From positions 930,001 to 994,000 of the forward strand of contig NZ_CP139969.1 of NCBI RefSeq assembly GCF_034424645.1: 64,000 nucleotides of DNA. The letters run 5' to 3'. Source of the stretch: Bordetella avium. Its GTDB lineage: Bacteria > Pseudomonadota > Gammaproteobacteria > Burkholderiales > Burkholderiaceae_B. Of this stretch, positions 54,624 through 63,153 are shown one piece after another. The notes beneath the pieces are model-generated. The model worked only from the letters and a program-made list of their open reading frames with translations. It did no database searches and was not told the origin of the DNA. The first letter of the stretch is position 1. Each line of letters starts with the position of its first letter. Both the position numbers and the translations under genes were made by a program.

Positions 54624-57008
54624 TCAGTTGCGCAGCGGCTTGCCGGTATCCAGAGTGTGACGGATGCGGGCCTGGGTTTCGGGCGTACGCAGCAGCGCCA
54701 TGAACTCACGGCGCTCCACGGCAAGTAGCCATTCTTCATCGACGAGCGTGCCGGCATCGACTTCGCCGCCGCAGAGCGCAACCGCCGCACTGCGCGCCAC
54801 GCGGTAATCGTGTGCGCTAATCATGCCTCCTGCACGCATATTGAGCAGCGCCATTTCGAAATTGGCTACGCCGCTGCGGCCGGCCACGGCGATGGATTGA
54901 CGCAGCGGACGCGGACGGTGCCCGGCATCGGCCGCGGCGCGTGCGACGCGTAAGGCGATCCAGAGCAGTTCGTCAGGATGGAAGGCCACGACGTCCTGCG
55001 CCTGGGCGTAAGCCATCGCCTGGGCCTGCAGCGCGCTTTTACTGACCTGGGCAGTGGCGATGTTCTGGAACACCGGTTGCAGGTAGGCGAAAACCTCGCC
55101 AGGCGTGGCCGTGGTCTGGGCCAGGTCGGCAGCGCGGCCAGCCAGGAAGGCGCTGCCGCCTCCGGCGGGAATCAAGCCGACGCCAGCCTCGACCAAACCG
55201 ATATAGCTTTCCAGCGCCAGCACGCGGTGGCTGGCGCGCATCAGGAACTCGCAGCCGCCGCCCAATGCCATGCCTTGAACGGCAGCCACGACCGGAATGC
55301 CTGCCTGCTGCAGGCAAAGCGCGGTGCGTTGGAAGGTCTCGACCATGCCTTCCAGCATGTCGAATTGATCCGCCTGGCAGGCTTGATAGACCTGTTCCAG
55401 ATTGGCGCCTACCGCGAAAGGCGCCTCGTGCCAGAACACCAGGCCATCGGCTGAGCGTTCGGCGCGCGCGACGGCTTCCTGGATGCCGTGCAGCACTTCA
55501 CTGCCCAGCGTATGCATCTTGGAGGTCAGTGACAGAATCGCCAGGCCGGCGTCTTGTGCAGGGAGCTGCCAGAGCCGTACGCCTTCGCTTTCCCAGAGCG
55601 TGACACCGCTTGGAGGGGGGGATTCTCCGACCAGACGTTCCGGGAAGATTTGGCGTTGGTAGACGGGCAGGCGGGAGCGGGGGCGCAGCGTGTTGGCGCA
55701 GGCCGAATAAGAGCCTGTGTCGCTGTGTACGCCCTCGCGCTCGAACACCCAGGCGGGCAAGGGCGTGTCGCTCATGGCGCGGCCGGCCTCGATGTCTTCG
55801 GCGATCGCCCCGGCCAGCGTCTGCCATCCGGCGGCTTGCCAGGTTTCGAAGGGGCCCAGCGCCCAGCCAAAGCCCCAGCGCATGGCCAGATCGATATCGC
55901 GGGCATTGTCGGCGATGGCCGCCAGTTGCACGGCGCTGTAGTGCCAGGTGTCGCGCAGCAGGCTCCAGAGAAATTGCGCCTGCGGCGAGGCATGGGCCCG
56001 CAAGGCGGCAAAGCGCCGCGCCGGGTCGCGCTCTTTCAGGATGGCGTCCACTTCGGGCGTGACGCGGCCGGCGGCGAGACGGTACTGCGCGCTGGCCGGA
56101 TCCAGCACAAGAATGTCCTTGCCTGCTTTTTTATAAACACCTGCGCCACTTTTCTGACCCAGGGCACCTTGTGCGATAAGCGCCTGCATCCAATCTGGCA
56201 GCACGAAATAAGCATGCCAGGGGTCCTGCGGCAACTGGTCGCGCATCGTGCCGACGACGTGGGCGAGCGTGTCCAGCCCGACCACGTCGGCCGTGCGGTA
56301 GGTGGCGCTCTTGGGGCGGCCGATACGCGGCCCGGTCAGGGCGTCGACATCATCGAAAGCCAGACCCAGGCGTGCGGTGTGATGCAGCGCCGCCAGGATA
56401 GCGAATACGCCGACGCGGTTGCCTATGAAGTTGGGCGTATCCCGCGCGCGGATCACCCCCTTGCCTAGCCGCGAGGTCAGCCAGGTCTCCAGGTGATCCA
56501 GCACTGCGGGCCGGGTCTGCTCGGTGGCGATGAGTTCGACCAGCCGCATATAGCGTGGCGGATTGAAAAAATGCACGCCGCAAAAGCGCGGCCGCAGGTC
56601 GGCGGGCAGGGTGTCGGACAGCGTGTTGATCGACAGCCCCGAGGTGTTCGAGGCCAGGATGGCGTCGTGAGCCACGTGCGGGGCGATGCGGTGATACAGA
56701 TCGGTTTTCCAGTCCAGACGTTCCGCGATGGCCTCGATGATCAGATCGCAGTGCGCCAGCCGAGGCAGGTCATCGTCGTAGTTGGCGGGGGTAATCAGTG
56801 CCAGCCGGTCGGGCCGGGCCAGGGGCGCGGGCTCCAGTTTGCGCAGGCCGGCGAGGGCGCGCTCCACGATGCCGTTGCGCGGCCCCTCCTTGGCGGTCAG
56901 GTCGTACAGCGTCACAGCGATGCCGGCATTGGCCAGATGCGCCGCGATCTGCGCGCCCATCACGCCGGCGCCTAGAACGGCGGCATGTTTGACGGTAAAC
57001 GTAGTCAC
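54624..57008 (-). CDS. Fused 3-hydroxyacyl-CoA dehydrogenase / enoyl-CoA hydratase (FadN-type order)
   Basis: 794 residues from the GTG at 57008, preceded by AGGAGG five bases upstream. The N-terminal dehydrogenase has GAGVMGAQIAAHLANAG (NAD loop) and the catalytic His-Glu region CGVHFFNPPRYM. The hydratase lies at the C-terminal end (AAVQGMALGGGCEF, GLVEAGVGLIPAGGG). This order is opposite to E. coli FadB and equals Bacillus FadN. It does two steps of beta-oxidation and pairs with the thiolase. A fadL remnant lies just upstream. Confidence 0.92.
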   Translation of the reverse strand: MTTFTVKHAAVLGAGVMGAQIAAHLANAGIAVTLYDLTAKEGPRNGIVERALAGLRKLEPAPLARPDRLALITPANYDDDLPRLAHCDLIIEAIAERLDWKTDLYHRIAPHVAHDAILASNTSGLSINTLSDTLPADLRPRFCGVHFFNPPRYMRLVELIATEQTRPAVLDHLETWLTSRLGKGVIRARDTPNFIGNRVGVFAILAALHHTARLGLAFDDVDALTGPRIGRPKSATYRTADVVGLDTLAHVVGTMRDQLPQDPWHAYFVLPDWMQALIAQGALGQKSGAGVYKKAGKDILVLDPASAQYRLAAGRVTPEVDAILKERDPARRFAALRAHASPQAQFLWSLLRDTWHYSAVQLAAIADNARDIDLAMRWGFGWALGPFETWQAAGWQTLAGAIAEDIEAGRAMSDTPLPAWVFEREGVHSDTGSYSACANTLRPRSRLPVYQRQIFPERLVGESPPPSGVTLWESEGVRLWQLPAQDAGLAILSLTSKMHTLGSEVLHGIQEAVARAERSADGLVFWHEAPFAVGANLEQVYQACQADQFDMLEGMVETFQRTALCLQQAGIPVVAAVQGMALGGGCEFLMRASHRVLALESYIGLVEAGVGLIPAGGGSAFLAGRAADLAQTTATPGEVFAYLQPVFQNIATAQVSKSALQAQAMAYAQAQDVVAFHPDELLWIALRVARAAADAGHRPRPLRQSIAVAGRSGVANFEMALLNMRAGGMISAHDYRVARSAAVALCGGEVDAGTLVDEEWLLAVERREFMALLRTPETQARIRHTLDTGKPLRN

Positions 57009-57037
57009 GAAAACCTCCTGATGTTGTGTCCCGGGGC

Positions 57038-57235
57038 TCAGAAGCGGGTGGAAACCTGTAGACCGATGATATTTGCTTTGCTGCGGTAGTCGCCTGCCAT
57101 CCGGTCCTTCGTCCGCACGTCGCCCGAGGTCGGGTCGATAGGCGTCTCGCACATAAAGATAGGTATAGCTCAGATCGGCCGTGGTGTCCTTGCTGGCCAG
57201 GTATTGCAGGCCGATGGCGCCGCCGATGCAAATAT
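57038..57235 (-). pseudogene. C-terminal fragment of a FadL-like outer-membrane fatty acid transporter, frameshifted
   Basis: On the minus strand from about 57235 the translation reads AIGLQYLASKDTTADLSYTY then LYVRD, shifts frame near 57145, and continues PIDPTSGDVRTKDRM, ...YRSKANIIGLQVSTRF and a stop at 57038. The ending is a typical FadL barrel C-terminus with terminal Phe. Loss of two bases from an expected GACACG (giving VRDTPID) would explain the shift. The N-terminal ~400 residues are gone. It sits 29 bp upstream of the beta-oxidation operon, a natural place for a fatty acid porin. Confidence 0.8.
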
Positions 57236-57457
57236 GGCGTGAAACGACGATACACACACCGGCCTGAGCGTGCGGGGCGCGCAGCAGAGCGGGGCTGTGT
57301 CAGGCGCCATAACCCCGTCGCCGTATCGGGAGGCGCGGCGCGGCCGGCATGGAAGGGTTACAGTAATCATCATTACCCAAAGATGGCCTGGCGGCCATCG
57401 GATGCAGAGGTTGAGTATGGTGTCTTTACAAGTCGAAATTCGTCGGGGTGCCCGGTC

Positions 57458-58402
57458 ATGAACAACGGTCTTCCGCAAGCGCACTGGAACCTGGACGGAA
57501 TCGTGTCGGGCCTGAGGGCGGCAAGGCTCGCCTGGCGTGGCCCGCGTGGCCGTTTGCGAGAGGTCGTGTCGGGGGGGCGCGAGTTTCCGTCGCAGGAAAG
57601 CCTGCGCGAGATCGTCAAGCTGCTTTGCGGCGCCTTGTTCCCGATGCGTCTGGGTCCCTTGGACCTGCGTGAAGAGGGCGAGGACTTCTACGTCGGGCAC
57701 ACCATCGGCGCGGCGCTCGACGCGCTGCTGCATCAGGTCTGTCTGGAGCTGGAGCACCTGGGCCGCGACGATCCTCAACCGCATGAGCAGATCATGGCGC
57801 GCGCCGTTGCGATCGTGCGCGAGTTCGGCGCCAGCCTGCCCGCCGTGCGCGAAGCGCTGGATCTGGACGTGACGGCAGCTTATCAGGGGGATCCGGCCGC
57901 GCGCAGTGTGGACGAGGTGTTGCTGTGTTATCCGGGCGTGTCGGCGATGATTCATCACCGTTTGGCCAACTCGCTCTATCGTCTGGGCGCGCCGATGCTG
58001 GCTCGCATCGTCGCTGAAATCGCCCATGCCGATACCGGCATCGATATCCATCCGGGCGCGACCATCGGACGCAGCTTTTTCATTGATCACGGCACCGGTG
58101 TCGTGATCGGCGAAACCGCCATCATCGGCGATCGCGTCAGGCTCTACCAAATGGTGACACTGGGCGCCAAGCGCTTCCCGCCGGGCGAGAACGGCGAGCT
58201 CAAGAAGGGGCTGCCCCGCCATCCCATCATCGAAGACGATGTGGTGATCTATGCCGGCGCCACCATTCTGGGGCGCATCGTCATCGGCAAGGGCTCCACG
58301 ATAGGCGGTAATGTCTGGCTGACGCGGGCCGTGCCGCCCCATAGCAATGTCACCCAGGCCAGCCTGGTGAACGACATGCCCAATTGCGGTCTGGGCGGCT
58401 AG
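57458..58402 (+). CDS. Serine O-acetyltransferase (EpsC-type)
   Basis: 314 residues from the ATG at 57458 (GGGG upstream). The N-terminal helical domain has YPGVSAMIHHRLANSLYRLG near residue 153. The left-handed beta helix has DIHPGATIGRSFFIDHGTG and GDRVRLYQMVTLGAK, then IGGNVWLTRAVPPHS. It makes O-acetylserine for cysteine synthesis. The form is the longer EpsC type found in plants and many bacteria, not classical CysE. A sirtuin gene follows at 15 bp. Confidence 0.9.
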   Translation: MNNGLPQAHWNLDGIVSGLRAARLAWRGPRGRLREVVSGGREFPSQESLREIVKLLCGALFPMRLGPLDLREEGEDFYVGHTIGAALDALLHQVCLELEHLGRDDPQPHEQIMARAVAIVREFGASLPAVREALDLDVTAAYQGDPAARSVDEVLLCYPGVSAMIHHRLANSLYRLGAPMLARIVAEIAHADTGIDIHPGATIGRSFFIDHGTGVVIGETAIIGDRVRLYQMVTLGAKRFPPGENGELKKGLPRHPIIEDDVVIYAGATILGRIVIGKGSTIGGNVWLTRAVPPHSNVTQASLVNDMPNCGLGG

Positions 58403-58417
58403 GCCGGCCGCAGCACG

Positions 58418-59236
58418 ATGGACACGTTGCCGGGGCAGATCGGTGCCTTGCGCGCCTTCATCGAGTGCCACTCGCGCCTGTTTGTTTTGACGGGCGCCGG
58501 GTGCAGCACACCTTCGGGTATTCCCGATTATCGCGATGGCGAAGGCCACTGGAAGCGCAAACCCCCGATCGATTACCAGACCTTCATGGCGACAGACTTG
58601 GCCCGCGCCCGCTATTGGGCGCGTGGCATGATAGGCTGGCGCCGTTTCGGACAGGTGTGGCCGAATGCCGCTCACGCGGCATTGGCGCGCCTGGAGGCCG
58701 AGGGCCGCATCGAGTTGCTGGTCACGCAGAATGTAGACGGCCTGCATCAGGCGGCCGGCAGCCGCGCCGTCATTGATCTGCACGGCCGCCTGGACGAGGT
58801 CATCTGCACCCATTGCGATTGGCGCGGCCCGCGCAAAGCCTGGCAGGAAAAACTGGAGGCCATGAACCCGGCCTGGATGTTTCTCGACGCCGACGACGCG
58901 CCAGACGGCGATGCCGATCTGGACGGCCTGGATTTCAGTCTGTTCGAGGTGCCCGCCTGCCCGCGCTGCGGCGGCATCGTCAAACCCGATGTCGTCTTTT
59001 TCGGCGAGCTCGTGCCCAGCGAGCGCACCACACAGGCCTATGCCGCGCTGGCGCGCGCCCACGCGATGCTGGTGGTGGGCTCATCCCTGATGGTGCATTC
59101 GGGCTTTCGTTACGTGCAGGCGGCCGTGCGTGAGGGCAAACCCGTGGCCGCCATCAATTTGGGGCGCACACGAGCCGATGACTTGCTGACATTGAAAATC
59201 AGCCAGCCCTGTGATCAGGTGCTGGCTGCGCTTTAG
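58418..59236 (+). CDS. SIR2-family NAD-dependent protein deacetylase
   Basis: 272 residues. NAD-binding GAGCSTPSGIPDYRD near residue 27, TQNVDGLHQAAG near residue 108, catalytic His in DLHGRLDEVIC, zinc Cys pairs in CTHC and CPRCGG. Final region VVGSSLMVHSGFRYV. It removes acyl groups from lysine. The short 15-bp gap to the serine acetyltransferase suggests one transcript. It overlaps the convergent IMPase gene by four bases. Confidence 0.92.
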   Translation: MDTLPGQIGALRAFIECHSRLFVLTGAGCSTPSGIPDYRDGEGHWKRKPPIDYQTFMATDLARARYWARGMIGWRRFGQVWPNAAHAALARLEAEGRIELLVTQNVDGLHQAAGSRAVIDLHGRLDEVICTHCDWRGPRKAWQEKLEAMNPAWMFLDADDAPDGDADLDGLDFSLFEVPACPRCGGIVKPDVVFFGELVPSERTTQAYAALARAHAMLVVGSSLMVHSGFRYVQAAVREGKPVAAINLGRTRADDLLTLKISQPCDQVLAAL

Positions 59237-60099
59237 CCTGCTTCAGGCGATTCAGATAGCGGCTGTTCCTGTCCGAATAACAGGCGGTGTGCGGCGCGCC
59301 AGCTTCCCGCATCCGGCGCGTAAAGCAGCCCGCCGCTGCGATGGGTGGGTTTGTAGGGGCTGCCGTCGAAATGGGCGGAGTAGCCGCCTGCTTCGCGATG
59401 CAGCAGCCAGCCGGCGGCATGGTCCCAGGGCATGAGCTTGTTGTAAAACAGCAGATGCACATGGCCTGAAGCCGCCATGCGGTACTCGTGCGCCGCGCAG
59501 CGCAAATAGGCCGTGCTGGCCAATTGCGCCAAATTGCCGTTGACCTGCTGGCGCAGCGGTTCGGGCAGTGAGCCGGTGGCGATGATGCCGTCCATGTCTT
59601 CCGGCGCTGCGGGTTGCGCGACCTTGAGGGCTTCCTGGGTGCCGTTCTCGTGCTCGAACCAGGCCCCTTCGCCGCGCAGCGCCATGGCGGAGTCGCGATT
59701 GATGGGGTCGTAGATGATGCCCGCCATGACATCGCCCTTGTGGCAGGCTGCGATCATCATGCCGAACAAAGGCAGGCCGGCGACATAGTTGCGGGTGCCA
59801 TCGATGGGGTCGATCAGGAAGGCCAGATCGGCGTCGACCAGCATGTTCAGCAGGGCCGGGTTGCGTGTCGAAGCCTCCTCGCCGATCAACACCGCGCCAG
59901 GAAATAATTTGGCCAAGCGCGCGCTGATCAGGCGTTCGGCGCCTTCATCGGCATCGGTGACGAGGTCGCGTGGCGTGCTTTTGCCTCGCACGGCCTGAAC
60001 GGGCAGGTTGCGAAAGCGCGGCAGAATCTCCACCTGGGCAGCTTCGGCGAGGATGGCCGTAATGCGACGCAGGTCGTCGCGGGTCAGCGTGCGGCTCAT
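59233..60099 (-). CDS. Inositol monophosphatase-family phosphatase
   Basis: 288 residues from the ATG at 60099. Metal motifs: GEEAS near residue 76, DPIDGTRNYVAGLP near residue 97 and PWDHAAGWLLHREAGG near residue 224. It is distinct from SuhB at 38834 and may act on histidinol phosphate, inositol phosphate or 3'-phosphoadenosine derivatives; sequence alone does not decide. Monocistronic, downstream of gabD on the same strand. Confidence 0.88.
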   Translation of the reverse strand: MSRTLTRDDLRRITAILAEAAQVEILPRFRNLPVQAVRGKSTPRDLVTDADEGAERLISARLAKLFPGAVLIGEEASTRNPALLNMLVDADLAFLIDPIDGTRNYVAGLPLFGMMIAACHKGDVMAGIIYDPINRDSAMALRGEGAWFEHENGTQEALKVAQPAAPEDMDGIIATGSLPEPLRQQVNGNLAQLASTAYLRCAAHEYRMAASGHVHLLFYNKLMPWDHAAGWLLHREAGGYSAHFDGSPYKPTHRSGGLLYAPDAGSWRAAHRLLFGQEQPLSESPEAG

Positions 60100-60160
60100 G
60101 GCAATCCGAACGGGTAGGGAGTGGCCTGACAATCTATCATGGCTATCCCTTGAAAGCGAT

Positions 60161-60194
60161 GAAACCGGCCACCCGATGGCCGGGCGCCGGTTTC
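60161..60194 (-). terminator. Hairpin after gabD
   Basis: Outer stem GAAACCGGC/GCCGGTTTC with an inner GGCCA/TGGCC. No long T-run on the minus strand, so a weak or partial terminator. Confidence 0.45.
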
Positions 60195-60215
60195 AGGGCG
60201 AAACGTCGGGCGGGG

Positions 60216-61679
60216 TTAGGCGCCCAGGTCTACGCAGAGGTACTTCAGTTCGAGATAGTCTTCGATGCCGTATTTGGAACCTTCACGGCCCAGACCGGAT
60301 TGCTTGACGCCGCCGAAGGGACCGACCTCATTGGAGATCAGGCCGGTGTTGATGCCGACGATGCCATATTCCAGCGCTTCGGACACGCGCCAGACGCGGG
60401 CGTAGTCGCGCGTGAAGAAGTAGGCCGCCAGACCGAAAATCGTGTCATTGGCGTACTGCAGCACTTCCGCTTCGGTTTCAAACTTGAACAGCGGCGCGAC
60501 CGGGCCGAAGGTTTCTTCGGAGGCGAACAGCATGTCTTGCGTCACATCGCGCACGATGGTCGGTTCGAAGAAATTGCCGCCCAGCGCATGGGTCTTGCCG
60601 CCGGCGGCTATTTTGGCGCCTTTGCTGACGGCATCGGCGATGTGTTCCTTGACCTTGGCCACGGCGGCGTCGTCGATCAGCGGACCCTGGGTCACGCCTT
60701 TCTCGAAACCGTCGCCTACCTTCATGGCTTCAACCTTGGCGGTCAGCCGCTTGGCGACTTCTTCGTAAACACCGGCCTGCACATAGATGCGGTTGGCGCA
60801 TACGCAGGTCTGGCCGGCATTGCGATACTTCGAGGCCAGAATGCCGTCTACGGCGCGATCGAGATCGGCGTCGTCGAACACGATGAAGGGTGCGTTGCCG
60901 CCCAATTCGAGCGACAGCTTTTTGATGGTCGGGGCGCATTGCTCCATCAGGGTGCGGCCCACTTCGGTCGAACCCGTGAAACTCAGCTTGCGCACGACAT
61001 CGCTTTCGCACAGCGCGGCGCCGATTTCACGCGAGCTGCCGGTGATCACATGGAACACACCCGCCGGCACACCCGCTTCTTCGGCCAGCACGGCCAGGGC
61101 CAGTGCGGTCAGCGGCGTTTGCTGGGCGGGCTTGACCACCATCGTGCAACCTGCGGCCAGCGCCGGACCCACCTTGCGGGTGATCATGGCGGCCGGGAAG
61201 TTCCACGGCGTAATGGCGGCGGTCACGCCGATCGGCTGCTTCAGCACCAGAATGCGTTGGCCGGCCTTGGGGCTTTGCAGCACATCGCCATCGATGCGCT
61301 TGGCTTCTTCGCCGAACCACTCCAGAAAGGAGGCGGCGTAGGCGATTTCGCCGGCGGCCTCGGGCAAAGGTTTGCCCTGCTCTGAGGTCATGATGATGGC
61401 CAGATCCTGTTGATGCTGCATCATCAGGTTGGCCCATTTCAGCAAAATGGCGGCGCGTTCCTTGCCGGTCTTGGCAGACCAGGCCGGCAGCGCTTTTTCG
61501 GCGCTGGCGATGGCGGCTTCGGCTTCCTTGCGGCCCAGTTTGGGTACCGCAACAATGGTTTTGCCGCTGGAAGGATTGTCTACCGGGATGCTCGCGCCGG
61601 TGGCCGGCACCCATTTGCCGTCGACGAAGCAGGCGTCGCGCAGCAGGTCGGGGCGGCTCAGGGACTGGGTCAAGGACAT
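60216..61679 (-). CDS. gabD: Succinate-semialdehyde dehydrogenase
   Basis: 487 residues, full length. Catalytic Cys in AGQTCVCANR near residue 288, general base Glu in SLELGGNAP near residue 254, NAD-binding FTGSTEVG. It oxidises succinate semialdehyde with NAD(P)+ to succinate, the second step of GABA catabolism. It lies 69 bp after gabT in the same operon. Confidence 0.94.
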   Translation of the reverse strand: MSLTQSLSRPDLLRDACFVDGKWVPATGASIPVDNPSSGKTIVAVPKLGRKEAEAAIASAEKALPAWSAKTGKERAAILLKWANLMMQHQQDLAIIMTSEQGKPLPEAAGEIAYAASFLEWFGEEAKRIDGDVLQSPKAGQRILVLKQPIGVTAAITPWNFPAAMITRKVGPALAAGCTMVVKPAQQTPLTALALAVLAEEAGVPAGVFHVITGSSREIGAALCESDVVRKLSFTGSTEVGRTLMEQCAPTIKKLSLELGGNAPFIVFDDADLDRAVDGILASKYRNAGQTCVCANRIYVQAGVYEEVAKRLTAKVEAMKVGDGFEKGVTQGPLIDDAAVAKVKEHIADAVSKGAKIAAGGKTHALGGNFFEPTIVRDVTQDMLFASEETFGPVAPLFKFETEAEVLQYANDTIFGLAAYFFTRDYARVWRVSEALEYGIVGINTGLISNEVGPFGGVKQSGLGREGSKYGIEDYLELKYLCVDLGA

Positions 61680-61748
61680 GGTTTTCTCGTTAAAGACAGA
61701 GGCGGGATGGCGACAGCCATCCCGCGATTTGCATCGATGAGCTGACGC

Positions 61749-63014
61749 TTAGGCGGTCAGGACTTCGGCCAGGATGTCCAGCGCGCGGTCAAACTGCGCA
61801 TCGGGAATCGTGAGCGGGTACAGGAAGCGCAGCACGTTGCCATAGACGCCGCAGCTCAGCAGCAGCAGGCCTTTTTCCAGCGCCTTCTGTTGCACGCGCT
61901 TGACGGCTTCGGCATCCGGCTTGCCGGTGGCGGCATCGTTCAGTTCGACAGCGACCATCGAGCCCAGACCGCGCACGTCGGCGATGGCCGGAGCGCGGTC
62001 GCGCAGGCTGTTCAGGCGGTCTTTCAGGCGCTGGCCGAGTTCGGTCGAACGATCGCAGAGCTTTTCTTCGGCGATCACATCCAGCACGGCCAGCGAAGCG
62101 GCCACGGCCAGCGGGTTGCCGGCATAGGTGCCGCCCAGGCCGCCCGGCGCCGGGCCGTCCATCACGTCAGCGCGGCCCACCACGCCGGAGATCGGCATGC
62201 CGCCGCCCAGGCTCTTGGCCATCGTGATCAGGTCGGCCTGAACCGAATGGTGTTCCATTGCAAACAGCTTGCCGGTGCGGGCGAAGCCGGTTTGCACTTC
62301 GTCGGCGATCAGCAGGATGCCGTGCTCATCGCACAGCTTGCGCAGCGCGACCATCAGCTCGGGCGGCGTGACGTTGAAACCGCCCTCGCCCTGCACAGGT
62401 TCGATGATGATGGCGGCCACGCGCTTCGGATCGATATCGACCTTGAACAGCAGATCCAGCGACTTGAGCGAGTCAGCGACCGAGATGTCCTGCGTGCTAT
62501 TGGGGAAGGGGACGTGGTAGATGTCGGCCGGCATCGCGCCGAACGCCAGCTTGTAAGGCGCGACCTTGCCGGTCAGGGCCATGCCCAGTTGCGTGCGGCC
62601 GTGGAAGGAGCCGGAGAAGGCGATCACGCCCGAGCGGCCGGTCGCGGCGCGGGCGATTTTGACGGCGTTTTCGACGGCTTCGACGCCGGTCGTGAAAAAG
62701 GCGCTCTTTTTCAGGCCGCTGATCGGGGCCAGGCTGTTGATGCGCTCAGCCAGGGCGACATAGCCCTCGTAAGGCACGATCTGATAGGCGGTGTGGGTGA
62801 AGTTGCCCAGTTGGGCGGCCACGGCAGCCATGACCTTGGGGTGACGGTGGCCGGTATTCAGCACGGCGATACCGCCGGCGAAGTCGATGTACTCCTTGCC
62901 TTCGGCGTCCCACAGCGTGGCGTTTTCAGCGCGCACAGCGTAGAAATCGCACATGACGCCTACGCCACGCGGGGTGGCCAGGGCGCGACGGGTATTCAGA
63001 TCACGGTTTTTCAT
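61749..63014 (-). CDS. gabT: 4-aminobutyrate aminotransferase
   Basis: 421 residues from the ATG at 63014 (GAGG upstream). Class III PLP enzyme: FFTTGVEAVENAVKIAR, SGSFHGRTQLGMALTG, DEVQTGFARTGKLFAMEH and Lys in TMAKSLGGGMPISGVVG. It transfers the amino group of GABA to 2-oxoglutarate. Divergent from the MocR regulator. Confidence 0.94.
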   Translation of the reverse strand: MKNRDLNTRRALATPRGVGVMCDFYAVRAENATLWDAEGKEYIDFAGGIAVLNTGHRHPKVMAAVAAQLGNFTHTAYQIVPYEGYVALAERINSLAPISGLKKSAFFTTGVEAVENAVKIARAATGRSGVIAFSGSFHGRTQLGMALTGKVAPYKLAFGAMPADIYHVPFPNSTQDISVADSLKSLDLLFKVDIDPKRVAAIIIEPVQGEGGFNVTPPELMVALRKLCDEHGILLIADEVQTGFARTGKLFAMEHHSVQADLITMAKSLGGGMPISGVVGRADVMDGPAPGGLGGTYAGNPLAVAASLAVLDVIAEEKLCDRSTELGQRLKDRLNSLRDRAPAIADVRGLGSMVAVELNDAATGKPDAEAVKRVQQKALEKGLLLLSCGVYGNVLRFLYPLTIPDAQFDRALDILAEVLTA

Positions 63015-63114
63015 CAAAGCCTCAGTTCGCAATATGCCGCCGCAACGCGGCGAAGACCAGCCTGCCAGAAAGTCCAGCGGCGTTTCGCCGATACTTTAAT
63101 GCTAAGATGGCCCC

Positions 63115-63153
63115 ATTGGTAGGAACCACTTTTGCAAATCAGGTAGAACCAAT
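63115..63153. promoter_or_regulatory. Candidate MocR/GabR binding sites between gabT and its regulator
   Basis: Two direct repeats GGTAGGAACCA (63118-63128) and GGTAGAACCA (63142-63151), 24 bp apart, within an outer inverted repeat ATTGGT/ACCAAT. Paired direct repeats about two helical turns apart fit GabR-type regulators. Confidence 0.55.

Noticed and set aside
57009..57257. 83-residue N-terminal extension of the dehydrogenase/hydratase
   Set aside because: The GTG at 57008 has a perfect AGGAGG and starts the NAD-binding domain; the extension is the fadL remnant read in one frame.
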